From NCBI GenBank assembly GCA_025677835.1, contig JAIXMR010000050.1, positions 105,513 to 169,512 on the forward strand: a DNA stretch of 64,000 bases, read 5' to 3'. The notes beneath the pieces were generated by a model. That model was not told the origin of the DNA. It saw only the letters and a list, made by a program, of their open reading frames with translations, and made no database searches. Both the position numbers and the translations under genes were made by a program. The stretch's first letter is position 1. Each line of letters begins with the position of its first letter. Source of the stretch: Sporodiniella umbellata (lineage: Eukaryota; Mucoromycota; Mucoromycetes; Mucorales; Rhizopodaceae). Shown in pieces: positions 11,401-23,186 of the stretch.

Positions 11401-13268
11401 ATGTCTAATCCTCAAATCGATCCTAACTCTGCCGTTTATGCTACTGACGAATATGGTAGACCTTTCATCATTGTTCGTGAAGGTCAACAAAAGTCCAGAT
11501 TGCACGGTTTAGATGCCATCAGAGTAAGAATAAATAATAACAAAAAAAAAAAACACGTGTAGTTTAGTAACCAAGTCATCTCTCTTTTTTTTTTTTTTTT
11601 TTTTTAGTCTCACATCTTGGCCGCTAAAGCTGTTACAAGCATCATCAAGTCTTCATTAGGACCTCGAGGTTTAGACAAGATTTTAATCTCTCCTGATGGT
11701 GATATTACAGTTACCAACGATGGAGCTACTATTCTGGATCAAATGTCAGTTGAACATCAAATTGCTAAATTATTGGTTCAACTTTCCAAGAGTCAAGATG
11801 ATGAAATTGGTGATGGTACCACAGGTGTTGTTGGTAAGTTCAATCTCGAGTCATTTCTTGGTGCAAAGTTCTCATCTTTTTTTTTTTTTTCAAAGTTTTG
11901 GCTGGATCCTTGTTAGAACAATGTGAACAACTTTTAGATCGTGGTATTCATCCCATTCGTATTGCGGATGGTTTCGAACGTGCTTGCGCTGTTGCTGTTG
12001 AACATTTAGACAAAATTTCAGATACCATTGAATTCAGCAAAGACAACTTAGAAAACTTAAAGAAGACTGCTATGACTAGTTTAGGCAGTAAAATGTAAGC
12101 TTTTTTTTTCAATGTTTTTTTTTTTTTTTTTTTTTTTTTCTTAATTGTTTCTAATGCTTCTATTCTTTTTCATAGCGTATCCAAATGCCACGAACAATTT
12201 GCTGATATTGCAGTTGATGCCATTTTGTCAGTTGCCGATTTGGAAAGAAAGGATGTTGATTTCGAATTGATTAAGGTAGACGGCAAATTGGGAGGATCTT
12301 TAGAAGACACACTTCTGGTTCACGGTGTTGTTGTAGACAAGGATATGTCGCATCCTCAAATGCCTCGCGAAGTGCGTGATGCCAAACTTGCCATCTTGAC
12401 CTGTGCTTTTGAACCTCCTAGACCCAAGACAAAGCATCAATTGGATATCACCAGTGTAGAGGAATACGAAAAATTGAAGGCTTACGAACAAGAAAAGTTT
12501 GAAACGATGATCCAACAAGTCAAAGACTCGGGTGCTAACTTGGTCATCTGTCAATGGGGTTTCGATGACGAAGCTAATCACTTGTTGTTGCAAAACCAAT
12601 TGCCTGCTGTGCGTTGGGTCGGTGGCCCTGAAATCGAATTGATTGCCATTGCTACCAACGGTCGTATCGTGCCCCGTTTCGAAGACCTTTCAGCTGACAA
12701 ACTTGGTAAAGCTGGTGTTGTACGTGAGTTGACCTTCGGTACTACCAAAGATAAAATGCTGGTAATTGAAGAATGTGCTAATACCCGTGCTGTCACTGTT
12801 TTTGTTCGTGGTGGTAACAAGATGATTATCGATGAAGCCAAGCGTTCTCTTCATGACGCTATGTGCGCCGTTAGAAACTTGGTCCGTGACAACCGTGTTG
12901 TTTATGGTGGTGGTGCTGCTGAAATCAGTTGCTCTTTGGCCATTTCCAAGGTAGCTGATGATATCTCGTCTATTGAACAATACGCCATGCGCGCCTTTGC
13001 CGACGCTTTGGATGCCACGCCCCTTGCTTTAGCTGAAAACTCTGGTTTGCCACCTATTGCCACTTTGGCCGAGGTCAAGTCTGAACAAGCCACGACAAAC
13101 AATGCCCAGTTAGGTGTAGACTGTCTTTACAAGGGTTCCAACAATATGAAGGATCAACACGTTTACGATCCTCTTATCTCCAAGCGTCAACAGTTCTTGT
13201 TGGCTACCCAACTTGTCAAGATGATCTTGAAGATTGACGATGTTATTACCACTACTGAACAGATGTAA
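11401..13268 (+). CDS. CCT5: T-complex protein 1 subunit epsilon (CCT5)
   Basis: One of eight subunits of the cytosolic chaperonin TRiC that folds actin and tubulin. Exons 11401..11523, 11608..11833, 11896..12094 and 12176..13268 give 546 aa, the usual CCT length. The start [16 protein letters not shown] is specific to the epsilon subunit. Group II chaperonin signatures are present: [20 protein letters not shown], the ATP-hydrolysis motif GDGTT (about residues 109-113) and VYGGGAAE near 396. Introns of 84, 62 and 81 nt all carry T tracts next to the acceptor. Codon use is biased as in RPL5. It ends about 840 bp before the IMPDH stop on the other strand. Confidence 0.96.
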
Positions 13269-14107
13269 AATAAAGAAAACAAAGCAACAATCAAAATCAA
13301 AAAGCATTCATCGTTAATAAAAATATATAAAAAGAATTAAACTCTATTGTAAAATGTTCAAAACAAATTGTCTTTCAAAATCTTCTTTATTAAAACGGTA
13401 CACTAAGTGAACTGATGAATCAATAAGAAAAAGGAGTGTTTTGGCTGATTCATAAACAGCTGCTTATATCAAGTATCACTTTGTTCCTCTACTAGGCTTT
13501 CTTTGTTTTCATTGTCACTCCTATCGCAAAGCTACCGAGCTGCCTGTGTATATCAAGGTTTTCATTTGGTTTGTCGTGATAATTGTGAGGTCTATTGGAT
13601 ATTCCATAGATAAAAAGCCTCAGTCCTTTCGATTACAGTAAAAAGAATGTGCCTGTTTCTTAGTCTAGTCTTCACTGTAAGTACAGTAAGAAAAATGCAG
13701 AGTGTCAACACAGTTTGAGCGTGTAATGACAAGGGCTATGGCTTTGGGCTGTTTTGGTATATCCTGCACAATTTTTAGGTTCTTTTTTAAAGCACATGCC
13801 CATAACTAAAGCTATGACGAAAAGCCATATAAATTTTGGAGATATTTATCGTATTTGAGACATATAAAAAAAAAAAAATCATTGCTCTCGTTATAAACAT
13901 AGCTACCAAAGAATGATAGATGAATTGATTTTTAAAGGCATTACTGTGACAATATCATCCATCTTTGGTTGAAAGCCTATTTTCAAGACGGGCTTTTTTT
14001 TTTTTGGTGAATATGCTTAGGTTATCAAGGTCTATCTAGTTTTGTGTTTAATTTTATTTTTATATACAACAATTTCCAAAAATGAAATTAAAAAAAAAAA
14101 GAAAAAC
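13269..14107. other. Convergent spacer between CCT5 and IMPDH
   Basis: AT-rich, with AATAAA-like 3'-end signals immediately after CCT5. I see no coding frame, RNA gene or repeat of note. Confidence 0.6.
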
Positions 14108-15741
14108 TTAAGAGAAAAGCTTCTTTTCGAAAGAGTGAAGACCATGAACGCCACCTTCCATTTGAGCAGCAGCAGTACGCTTTTCAAAGCGAACCTTTCC
14201 ATCGTAAACGGACTCTCTCAAGTCAGAGACACTTGTACAGCCAATGTCTTGCAAGGAGTGTTGAACACCAGTGACGAGATAACCAACGAACTTGCGAGCG
14301 CTGCCCTTATCCAATACGTTACCAACAACGCCTTGGGCAACCTTGACAGCATCTCCTTCCGAGAAATAACGCTTTGTGGCAGCATTTCCATCCTTACCAG
14401 ATTTTTGGCTCATAGCATCAATTGAACCCATACCACGATAGCGCTTAAGACGTTGTCCTTCGTGATAAAAGTACTCACCAGGAGTTTCATTCGTACCAGC
14501 CAAGAGACCACCCATCATGACAGCACCAGCACCAAGAGCAAGGGCTTTGACAATGTGGCCTACATTACCAACACCACCATCAGCAATAGTAGGAACGCCG
14601 AAACGACGAGCGAATTCGGAGACACGATAAACAGCAGTGGCTTGAGGACGACCGCAAGCCATGACTTCTTGAGTGATACAGATAGAACCCGAACCCATAC
14701 CAATACGAAGACCATCAGCACCGGCTTCGATCAAGTTGGCAGCCTGTTCACGAGTGACAACGTTACCAGCAATGACATCCAGCTTGGGGAAGTGTTGCTT
14801 GGTCCAGCGGACCATCTCAATTTGGTAGATAGAATTACCTTGAGAAGAATCCAAGACAACAACATCCAAACCGGCTTCGACCAAGAGAGCCAAACGTTCT
14901 TTATCGTCAGGACGGGTGCCGATAGCAGCGCCAACCAAGAGTTGCTTGGATTGAGCACTCTTGGAGGCGTTGGGGTAGTTTTGGTTCTTCAAAAGATCAG
15001 AACGGGCCAAGAGAGCAACAAGAGCGCCTTCAGCATTGACAATGGGAAGCTTACCCTTCTTGGAAGAGCATAAGATCTCGTTTGCCTCCTTCAAGGTGAT
15101 ACCTTCTTGACCAACAACGAGATCCTTGGTCATAATATCCTTCAAGGGGGTGTTATCGTCCGTATGGAATTGAATATCACGAGCAGTGACAATACCAAGC
15201 AACTTGCTGTGAAGCTCACCGTTCTCTGTGATAGGAACCCCACAGAAACCAAACTTTTCCTTAATGAACTTGACATCAGAAACAGTGTGGTCAGAAGACA
15301 ACACAACAGGATCCGTGATGAAGCCATTTTCAAACTTCTTGACAGCACGGACCATCTTGGCTTGTTCTTCGGGAGAACAGTTATGGTGGATAATACCAAT
15401 ACCGCCGGTCAACTAACATCTCTCTTTTAGCCCTTTTTACCCTCACAAAAAAAAAAAAAAAAAAAAAAACTTACAGCCATAGAAATAGCCATGTCGGCTT
15501 CAGTGACAGTGTCCATAGGAGAAGACAAAAAGGGAGTCTTAAGAGAAATGTTCTTGGTGATCTTGGACTCTAAAGAAGCTTTTTCAGCAGCAAAGTTAAT
15601 GTAACCAGGCAAGACCAAGAAATCATTATAGGTCAAGCCACCGCTGATCTGTTCATCCATCAAGGCTTCAACAGAAAGACCGTCACGGCGACCGTATTCT
15701 TTTAAAACAGAATTGGCAGTAGAGGAATCAAGATAGGACAT
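14108..15741 (-). CDS. IMD: Inosine-5'-monophosphate dehydrogenase
   Basis: Catalyses NAD-dependent oxidation of IMP to XMP, the first committed step of GTP synthesis, in the cytosol. Exons on the minus strand 15741-15475 and 15412-14108 give 523 aa, the normal length. The splice joins ISMA to [12 protein letters not shown], restoring the barrel sequence. Two CBS motifs lie at about residues 115-230. The active-site loop reads [11 protein letters not shown] with the catalytic Cys at about 334, the NAD-site LDSSQGNS is at about 277, and the flap contains RYRGMGS with the Tyr whose change to Phe is linked to mycophenolate tolerance in Penicillium. The C-terminus follows the eukaryotic pattern [17 protein letters not shown]. 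Nothing suggests drug resistance or truncation. Confidence 0.97.
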
Positions 15742-17432
15742 TTATTTAAATAAAAAAAAAGGGTGGAAAATTTGGAGGGGAATAGGTTTCCCCCCTTCAA
15801 AAAAGAGATCGAAAGACGCAAGGTCTTTTATACTTTTACCGCTCTAAAAAAAAAATTTTTTGTGAAACTAGTGACTTGCATCTTGATTACTTTTGATTGG
15901 TAGGTGCTAGTGCCGTGACCTAGTTATCTACCTGCAACGTTTGCACAAACTTCGAGAGCATATGTGTAGCCAAACCTATAGCTTTTTTTTTTTAATAGAA
16001 TGATGACAGCTTTCAAAGAAATAGTTAATGAGAGCTGAAAAAAGAATTGCCCCAAACTTGGCTCTTTGGGTCCTTTTTGGCCAAGAATACCTGTACACCA
16101 AACCGCAGTGCTCTAATAGAAATTAGCTTTTTATCAAGTGACTCCAACTCTATTTTTACAGATCAGGTTGAGGTTGGTCTACATGACATGTTGAGCAGAG
16201 TTTATTTCGATAGATTAGTTTGAAACCTATAACCGGCTCTCGCTCAGTTAACACCTGGTAACAAAAAACCATCTTTGAACGCAGATCATCTTGACTTGGC
16301 GTAGAAGAATGCCAAATCAAATAGAACAGCAAACATTGAGACACTTGGAATTCAATCTTGGACGCGGCGTATCAAAAGTGAGTCGCTCCCTCTATAGAAC
16401 AGACCCTACATTTTACTTGAACGCATCCTGCGTAGCTTAACAAATAAAAAACCCACACACACATACACACTTTGGCTTACTGGTTTTGAAATATTAAAGC
16501 ACAGAAGATACAGATGCTGATGTATCACATTGGTGAGTAATCTCTAGAAAGATTAGACTATGTAATCATATCATCAAGCTTGGTAATTTAACGATCGTAG
16601 AAAACTTTGTCCGTGTTTAGAATAAAAGTTGTCTTTAAAAAGAAAATCTCGCTATACAATGTCTTTGAATGATCTAACGGAGTCCAAGGTGAGACCGATG
16701 ACATTGATAACGAATCGAGCCATACTAAAAAACAAAGGCCTATCCTTATCTTGATGTGTCCTGTTTTTATTTCCATTGCTAGTTAAACCTTAGAAATATA
16801 TACATCTACACATTTTACGTCTTCCCATCTGACGCAGTATGAATACCGCCTTATCGAGATAAAGATGGGCGGTATTCGATCAAAAGAATAAAGCTGAAAG
16901 AGGAGTGTAGAGAGTGTTTGCCGCTTCTTACTAACCTACTGACTATAAACAAAACAATAGAAACTAACTGCAAGAAGAAAAAAAAAAAGAAACCGACGTA
17001 ATCAGGGTCGATTCCATTAAGGGAAAATAGGATCTTTTCCGTCGAGAGGAAAAAAGTAGTAACTATTTTAGGTAGTATGGACAACAGACCAAATAGGGTT
17101 CTTTCTTGGTGTATCAAGCGTACTCTACTCTTTGGTTGAAATTTTTTGTTTTGAGGTTTTCAAGTGTGTTTTGTTTCTGCAGATTAAGTAACTTGTTTCC
17201 AACAAAAGCAGGGTGTTTAAGACGTGATTTATACAAAAAGCCCTGTCTGTTCATTGATCTTAAAAGCCTTTCAATGTACGTTCGAAAAGTTAAAAAAAAA
17301 AAAAAAAGAAAAAAAGGACAAGCTTACTGAAGTGGACGAATAAGTTTAAAGTGCTGTTAGTATATGCATGAAAAGATTGAATAAAAGGAATAAAGTTTAT
17401 TTATTTATTTTTTATTATTATTATTATTATTA
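15742..17432. other. Gene-poor spacer upstream of IMPDH
   Basis: About 1.7 kb. The first 100 bp contain the IMPDH TATA box. The rest is AT-rich, with homopolymers and a (TTA)n run at 17409-17437 that overlaps the end of the next gene. Only short unsupported frames occur (for example 16344-16156 -). I recognise nothing else. Confidence 0.55.
15825..15832 (-). promoter_or_regulatory. TATA box of IMPDH gene
   Basis: TATAAAAG on the minus strand, 84 bp upstream of the IMPDH start codon. It agrees with TATATAAA boxes at similar distances (50-110 bp) in four other genes of this window. Confidence 0.6.
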
Positions 17433-18458
17433 TTATTGGCCAACTTGAACTGGCTTCATAGGTTTGCTCTGGTTTGACTGGATTTGTAATTCTCCTATCC
17501 AATCTGATATCAAAGCAAGTCGATCCGACAGCTCAATTGTTTTCAACAAACTCATGCGTTCGCTGTTACCTATAGGCAGCACAATGGCTGTCCACCAGCA
17601 GAGAGCACCTGGCTCTTTTGGAAGTGGGCCGTGTAAGTTTTGTACGGAATTTAACCAAACGGGACCCAGCAGCCCTGTAGCTGCATTACAAAACGAGTTG
17701 GATGGTGCGCAGTGGGCTAAGCCTTGAATGAAATTGTAAATATCATCACTCATACGACTTTCCATCATTTCCTTTTCTTTGACCAACAGGAGTCCAGAAG
17801 GAGTGATAGTAAACCGTTTGAAACCTAGGACTTTAATCCATTTAGATTCGACCGCCACAATTTTGACGAGCGTGCCGGTTTGTGCAGACCCGCAAACGAC
17901 AGGGATATAGAGAGATTGTGTCAGATGGTCGGCGATGGGTGTGAGTTGGGCGGGTGTAGGGAGATGGAGACGTTGGGTGGGTAAGATGCAAAATTCTAGA
18001 GAAAGAACGGGTATCGGGGTAGCTTGGCTAAGCAATGGCTCTGCTGAGATAGGAGACAGTAGGCTTTGTATGAGGTGGTTGATGGGCTGCTGTTGTATGT
18101 AACTATAGCTCGGTAGTCGCATTGAGCACGTCGGACATACATTACTGGAAATTCTGTGTTGAAGTAGACATAACCGACAAAAAGTGTGGCCACAGTGGTT
18201 AGTAACAGGCTGATTCAACGTGTGTTTTTCAGACGAACAGGTCAACTTGTCCGAGCCTCTTAGAAGTGTAGCAATCAACTGGTCTTGGTGCAAGTCCGGC
18301 CCAAATAAGTGTTTTTCTTGACTGCAGCTAGCTACTGGACAAACAAAGCTGTCGTCTGTAGTTAGAGGCAAACAATCTTGACAGAGTGTGTATCCGCAAG
18401 ATAGTGTGATGGGGCTCTTCAGTGCGCTTTGACAGGCCGCACAGATAAATGTATTCAT
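17433..18458 (-). CDS. Two-RING, LON-like domain protein (LONRF-like)
   Basis: Single-exon 341-aa protein. RING 1 uses C6-x2-C9, C21, then Tyr23 where His is usual, C26-x2-C29 and C40-x4-C45. RING 2 has C74 followed by Glu77 where the second Cys should be, then C89-x-H91-x2-C94-x2-C97 and C108-x2-C111. Each RING is thus short of one canonical zinc ligand. Residues about 145-330 resemble the LON N-terminal (substrate-recognition) fold, with GTLVKIVAVE and VLGFKRFTIT matching the family pattern. The combination is that of LONRF ubiquitin ligases, which lack the protease. Whether it has ligase activity is not shown. The ATG at 18456-18458 is the first in frame and lies just ahead of the first Cys pair. 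The gene ends within a (TTA)n repeat region. Confidence 0.8.
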   Translation of the reverse strand: MNTFICAACQSALKSPITLSCGYTLCQDCLPLTTDDSFVCPVASCSQEKHLFGPDLHQDQLIATLLRGSDKLTCSSEKHTLNQPVTNHCGHTFCRLCLLQHRISSNVCPTCSMRLPSYSYIQQQPINHLIQSLLSPISAEPLLSQATPIPVLSLEFCILPTQRLHLPTPAQLTPIADHLTQSLYIPVVCGSAQTGTLVKIVAVESKWIKVLGFKRFTITPSGLLLVKEKEMMESRMSDDIYNFIQGLAHCAPSNSFCNAATGLLGPVWLNSVQNLHGPLPKEPGALCWWTAIVLPIGNSERMSLLKTIELSDRLALISDWIGELQIQSNQSKPMKPVQVGQ

Positions 18459-19188
18459 AATTTGAAGAAATCAAGAAAATAAAATAAAATAAAAATAGAA
18501 AAAAAACAATAATCATCGCAAATTAGATTTTCATAGTCCAATAAATAGTCTACTTTGTTTTATTTTGGTTTTTGCTACAAATCATCCTGATCTGCATTTT
18601 TCTCGATTTTTACAATTACTTTTTTTAAACTGCCGATTTTGTTTTGTAAAGTTCATTACAAGCACTTTTAGGAGTGCATTGGGGAACAAAAACTAAAGTC
18701 GTGGCATCGAACACGACCTTCTTTACTCAATGAAATAACCTTGGAAAGTATTTCGATTATGGGTTTACTGCCCAAGCAATTACGTATACTACGTGCTACC
18801 TTAGTAGCTAGAAAGAGATAAAACAGGTATCAGGTTTAAAACAGTAACAAAAGGATAGATACACAGACATACAAAGCGGATAAGGATAAGGCATATTAAA
18901 GGCATGTAGTTTCGTTCACCTCTAGAAATAGGCCCTAAAAAAATAAAAAGAAAGTCATGAAATTCTACAGCCACTCGTTTGACAGGCTTCCTTTACAAGA
19001 TACCTGTTTCTTTTACAAGAATAAGCAGGTTGTTTCAATGACCGTCAGGCTTAAGAAGGTTGTATGCAAAAATAAAAATAAAAAATTTATTGGCAATCCC
19101 TCCCTTTTCTTTCTTTGTACAGAGGATCCCATTTTCTGTAGACAGGAGCACTTCAGGACCCCTCAAAGTGTTCATACTCTAATAGGAA
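18459..19188. other. Spacer between RING/LON gene and WDR75
   Basis: 730 bp on the promoter side of the RING/LON gene and the 3' side of WDR75. AT-rich; a 6-bp-stem hairpin lies at about 18698-18717 (GTCGTG/CACGAC). No coding evidence; the + strand frame 18957-19205 overlaps the WDR75 last exon antisense and looks spurious. Confidence 0.5.
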
Positions 19189-21865
19189 TTACCAGTCTAT
19201 ATTAGAAGGATCTTCTTCCTCAGATTCGTCTTCGCTTGAGGAGTCATGTGTGATAACTACAGCTTTTTTGTCCAGTGGTCGGCCGCCTATAGAACATATT
19301 AGAATAAAAATTTAATGAAACATTCGCTTTTTTTTTTCTTTAGTAATTTTACCCAGCTCTGTGTTAAAATAGGTTAATAATGAGGGGAAATCGACCTCGG
19401 GAGTATTTATAATTGTGTGTTGGATTTCGTCTACTTTTCCGGTCTCTTCTTCTTTTGTATCCAATTCCATAGCCACAGGCAATGGTTGTTCAGGCTCAAT
19501 ACGAAGAGACATGATAGATGCCATAAATGAGTCGTAAAGATTCTCTACTTGTGGAAGTACATGGCTGGGTGCAGAAAGTGATCCGTCTTCTCTTCTAGTC
19601 TTTTCTTTGCGTTGCGATACCATTGCTTCATCGCGAATCTGTTGTACTGTCTTGAGACGGATACGCATTTGCTCTTCAGTCTCACGCTCTTCGCGGCGCA
19701 CACCGTACATTTCGTTCAACATTTGACGTTCTTCAGCTTCTTCTTGGTGTACAACTGTTCCTGGGAACTGTTGGGAAACTCCGAGAGAGTAGATTGCCAT
19801 CTCGTACTTGTTATTAAGAGTTACTAAGCTGGAAGGATTGGCGCCTTCGTCGTGTTCGTTGGGAAGCCATGCAATAGCTAAAGAAGTATGCTTAAAGTGT
19901 TTGAGGGCTACAGGAATATTCGAGCTAGGGTTAAAGACAACTACGCGGGATTCGCTACCGCTGTTGCGTACCACAGCAAATTGATTTGATGATACATCCA
20001 CAGCTAAATGGCTGACTTTCATCTTGACACACCACCACACTTTGCATGTTAATAAGTTCCAGACGAGCAAGCTTGTGGGGGTCACAGCAATCATAAAGGG
20101 ACTGCTTTCTCCCAAAAAGCTCAGTTGGACGACTTTTTCAGTGGGCTGAGTCAAAATGGCCTGAATTGAGTTCAAATAGGGATCCCAGAGAGTAATGGCC
20201 TCGTCAAAAGCGACAGCCAAGACACTACCATCAGCTGAAAAAGCAGCAGCCTGAGCTTCGCTATCCCGATAGACACCTACAGAGCGACACATCCATTCGT
20301 TTTTCATACTCCAGACTTTAAATGTTTTATCCTCTGATGTTGTAATAGCCATAGGTTCCAAGCTTTTAGGGTTAAATGTGAGTGAGGTAATTCTCTTAGT
20401 ATGAGGATAGTCTACACGGGTGTGAAGCTTATAGTCTTGTGTATCAGGGTCCCAACGCCAGAATTTGAGGAACAGCTCAGGTGTAGTCACTTTATCATCG
20501 CGCATATCAACCGTGGCCATCCACTCGCCACTAGGCAAAAATGCAACGTGCATAACTTGTGTATTGATTATCTCTTTTTCGTTTGTACGGACTACGCGAT
20601 TAAGAGGGGCAACTTCCAAGTCCATCACATGACTGTCAGTCTTTGCATTAAAGAACTGCAGACTGCCGGGAACACCGTTCATAACCAGGTGGTGATTGCG
20701 AGGTTCGGTAACTATACCAGTGAAAAGAGGTTGCGTGTGTTGGACGTACTGAAGACCTTGAATAACTTGTTCAATAGTTTGCGTAATACTGTTAACTAAA
20801 CGAATTGAATTGTCATCCAAACCGACACAGTAGAATCTGTTGTTGGGAGATATAGTAATGGAATCGATACTGCCACCCATACGAGGTAAAAACTGTTTGT
20901 GGCCAGTTTCGAGTTGCCAAATAACCAATACAGCTTCCTCACCACCAGACATCAGATAAGCACCGTCAGCCATAAAAGAAAGGCAACGTACAGGCAAATG
21001 ATGCCAATGAAGCACAGAAAGAATATGCTCTGAGTCGTTTTTCAAGTTGTAGTTAGCCAATTGATTGATTCTACCAGATCGGTCACCAATAGCCAGAATG
21101 GGTCTATCGGGATGAAATTTCAAAACAGTCAGAATCTCATTAAAAGAATGTTGATTGATTTGATTGGCGTTGACTTCTTCATCGCCATTGACTTCCCATA
21201 GATAGGCTGTATAACGTCCTGCAAATGCAAGCCACTTGCCATCTTTGGTGAGATCCAAAGAGGTACAGTCCTTCAATGAATAAATTTGACGCATAGTAGG
21301 CTCCTCTCCAAAACGATAGCTGTACACAGTTGAATTGCTTTCTTCTATAAAACATATATACATAAATCACCCATCCGATACTCCTCTATATTCTTACCGT
21401 TAGGCGCTTTGACTACAATATAGGCGATATTGGAAGTTTCCTGAGACATGGTCATATGTAAAATGGGGGATCGAATATCATACGTCTTCAATAAAATATT
21501 ATCGTTGTAATCCCATAGCTTGATTGTTCCGTCCAAACTGGCTGTATAAAGCTGAAGTGGGTTTTTAGGGTTAAGTATCACACATGTAATCTTGTCGCTG
21601 TGTCCTGTGGTTGTTGATTGAGAAAGCACTTTGACAACTGCTCCTGTAGCCATACTGTAAACTTTTACACTCGAATGAACACTGCTGAAAAAGTATCTAT
21701 AGAAACGCACTTTGTCAGTTACTGTAGCTTAAGTATGTCTTCTTTTTACTTGGAATCTTTAGTGAATTCGACTGGGTATTGTGAAATGTTACCACCAGCA
21801 CTTTTTGACAACACGATCTTGTGGGGTGCTTCATTAAGTTTATCGTCTTTTTTTGTCAAAGTCAT
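19189..21865 (-). CDS. UTP17: U3 snoRNP WD-repeat protein WDR75/UTP17 (Nan1)
   Basis: Subunit of the t-UTP part of the SSU processome, acting in rDNA transcription and early 18S rRNA processing in the nucleolus. Exons on the minus strand 21865-21750, 21696-21398, 21344-19353 and 19286-19189 give 834 aa, very close to human WDR75 (about 830). The first splice makes FTKDSKYFFSSVHSSVKVYS, a typical first WD blade; later blades include GTIKLWDY, EAVLVIWQLETG and SEDKTFKVWS, forming two WD40 propellers. The C-terminal part is charged and helical, and the final exon ends in an acidic tail (SSSEDESEEEDPS...IDW) that resembles the family terminus. The ATG at 21863-21865 begins a short leader before the first blade. 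It shares a 213-bp divergent promoter with the PRCC-like gene. Confidence 0.92.
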
Positions 21866-22078
21866 GATATGCTATTATATGAGTGTAATTTGGGATCAAA
21901 AGGCGAGAAAAGGAAATGTAATGCACAATGGAGAAAGACAGATCTTGTCAAGATGTTTTCTTTGAAAAAAAAAAACTTCACTTTTTGGCAGCAAAGTATT
22001 CTCGGAGTCAAATTTTTACACTTTTTTTTCTGGTTGCTTTTGTGACTGAAAGCCGTCACAGCCTCTCCCTTTCTCTTA
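21866..22078. promoter_or_regulatory. Divergent promoter of WDR75 (-) and PRCC-like (+)
   Basis: Only 213 bp separate the two start codons, so both genes must be driven from here. No TATA box is evident. One poly-A stretch (21964-21975) and T-rich patches are present. Confidence 0.6.
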
Positions 22079-23165
22079 ATGTCTCTTGTCCATTATAGTA
22101 GCGATTCTGAAGAGGAAGAGCATGTCCCTCAAAAGAGAACTCTGTCTTCCCTATTGCCTGAGCCCAAAAAAGTAGTATATGTTGACCTGCCTAAAATAGA
22201 AAAAGAAGAAGAGGAAGAAGAGCAGGACAGAAAAAAGCGACCAAAAACTTCTGCAGGCTTTAGCCTTGCCGATTTACTACCTGCACCTAAAAATACCAAT
22301 CCGTTTGAACGTACAGAAGGGCAACAGATATCAATTGCACAAAAAGTGAGAGAGAAAAAGAAAGAGCCTGCACCTGAGCCTATACTTGAGCCAGAAGAAA
22401 AAGAGGAAGAAAAATTAGAGGACACACAGAAAACAGAAGAGGACGAACCACCCAAAAAACATGTGGGATCTTTTTTTCATCTTGGAAAAGATTTAAAACA
22501 AGAACCCACTATTTCAGCTAAGCCCAAAACTATACAGCCAGTAACTACTGGTTTGGTTCATACTGTGGAAAGACCAAAAGAAGGAATTTCACAGCCGATA
22601 ATAGATGACGATTATGACCCTAACGCAATGTATTCGACTGACCCATCTGCTTATCAATACTACCAGCAATACCAGCAGACAGAACAGGTGGAGGAGGAAA
22701 ACACAGACGATGTAAGAAAAAAAAGAGGACAACCTCTTGTACATTTAACATGTACTTAACAATATATTTTAGCTTCAACATCTTGTTGGTCACCGTATGA
22801 GAGGGGAGTGCAACATCCAATTTACAACTGTCAACCAGTCAGACATGCTACCTACTGAAGAAGAGCGAGCTACTCAACTACTGACCCAAGCACCAGTATT
22901 TGATGAAGGGCCTGGAGTAAGACACTTTGTTATAACTCTCTCTTCTTACTTTTATTCTACCATTAGCTTACTGCTAGTAAACTACAACTAAAAAATAACA
23001 ATATTATGGCATTGGCAGCCCATGCTGTTAATAACCGAGAGAAGTTGGACAGCATGTTTTCTGAACAAAAGAAAACCAGACGTGATGCAGCTAAAAAATA
23101 TGGTAAATACTTTATTTCATATGGATATATCTCATACAATATGCATTTATGTATTAGGTTTTTAA
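22079..23165 (+). CDS. PRCC: PRCC-like nuclear protein
   Basis: Relative of the human papillary-renal-carcinoma-translocation protein PRCC, a splicing-associated nuclear protein. Exons 22079..22711, 22773..22916, 22967..23102 and 23158..23165 give 306 aa. The first two thirds are low complexity: acidic runs, Lys/Glu, and repeated (S)SLLPEPKK / ADLLPAPKN modules as in PRCC. The conserved C-terminus reads LAAHAVNNREKL...TRRDAAKKYGF. The final exon is only 8 nt and supplies the last part of Gly, then Phe and the stop; KYGF as the terminal residues is the family hallmark, so the tiny exon is well supported. The ATG is the first in frame. Role in fungi is inferred from the family. Confidence 0.85.
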
Positions 23166-23186
23166 AATCAATAAAGCCAGTGAAAG

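Noticed and set aside
14453..15073. 206-aa + strand frame
   Set aside because: Antisense shadow of IMPDH; Thr/Ser-rich with no motif.
15999..16043. Box C/D-like pair (ATGATGA ... CTGA)
   Set aside because: Too short for a snoRNA, no terminal stem, and no guide match to rRNA can be tested here.
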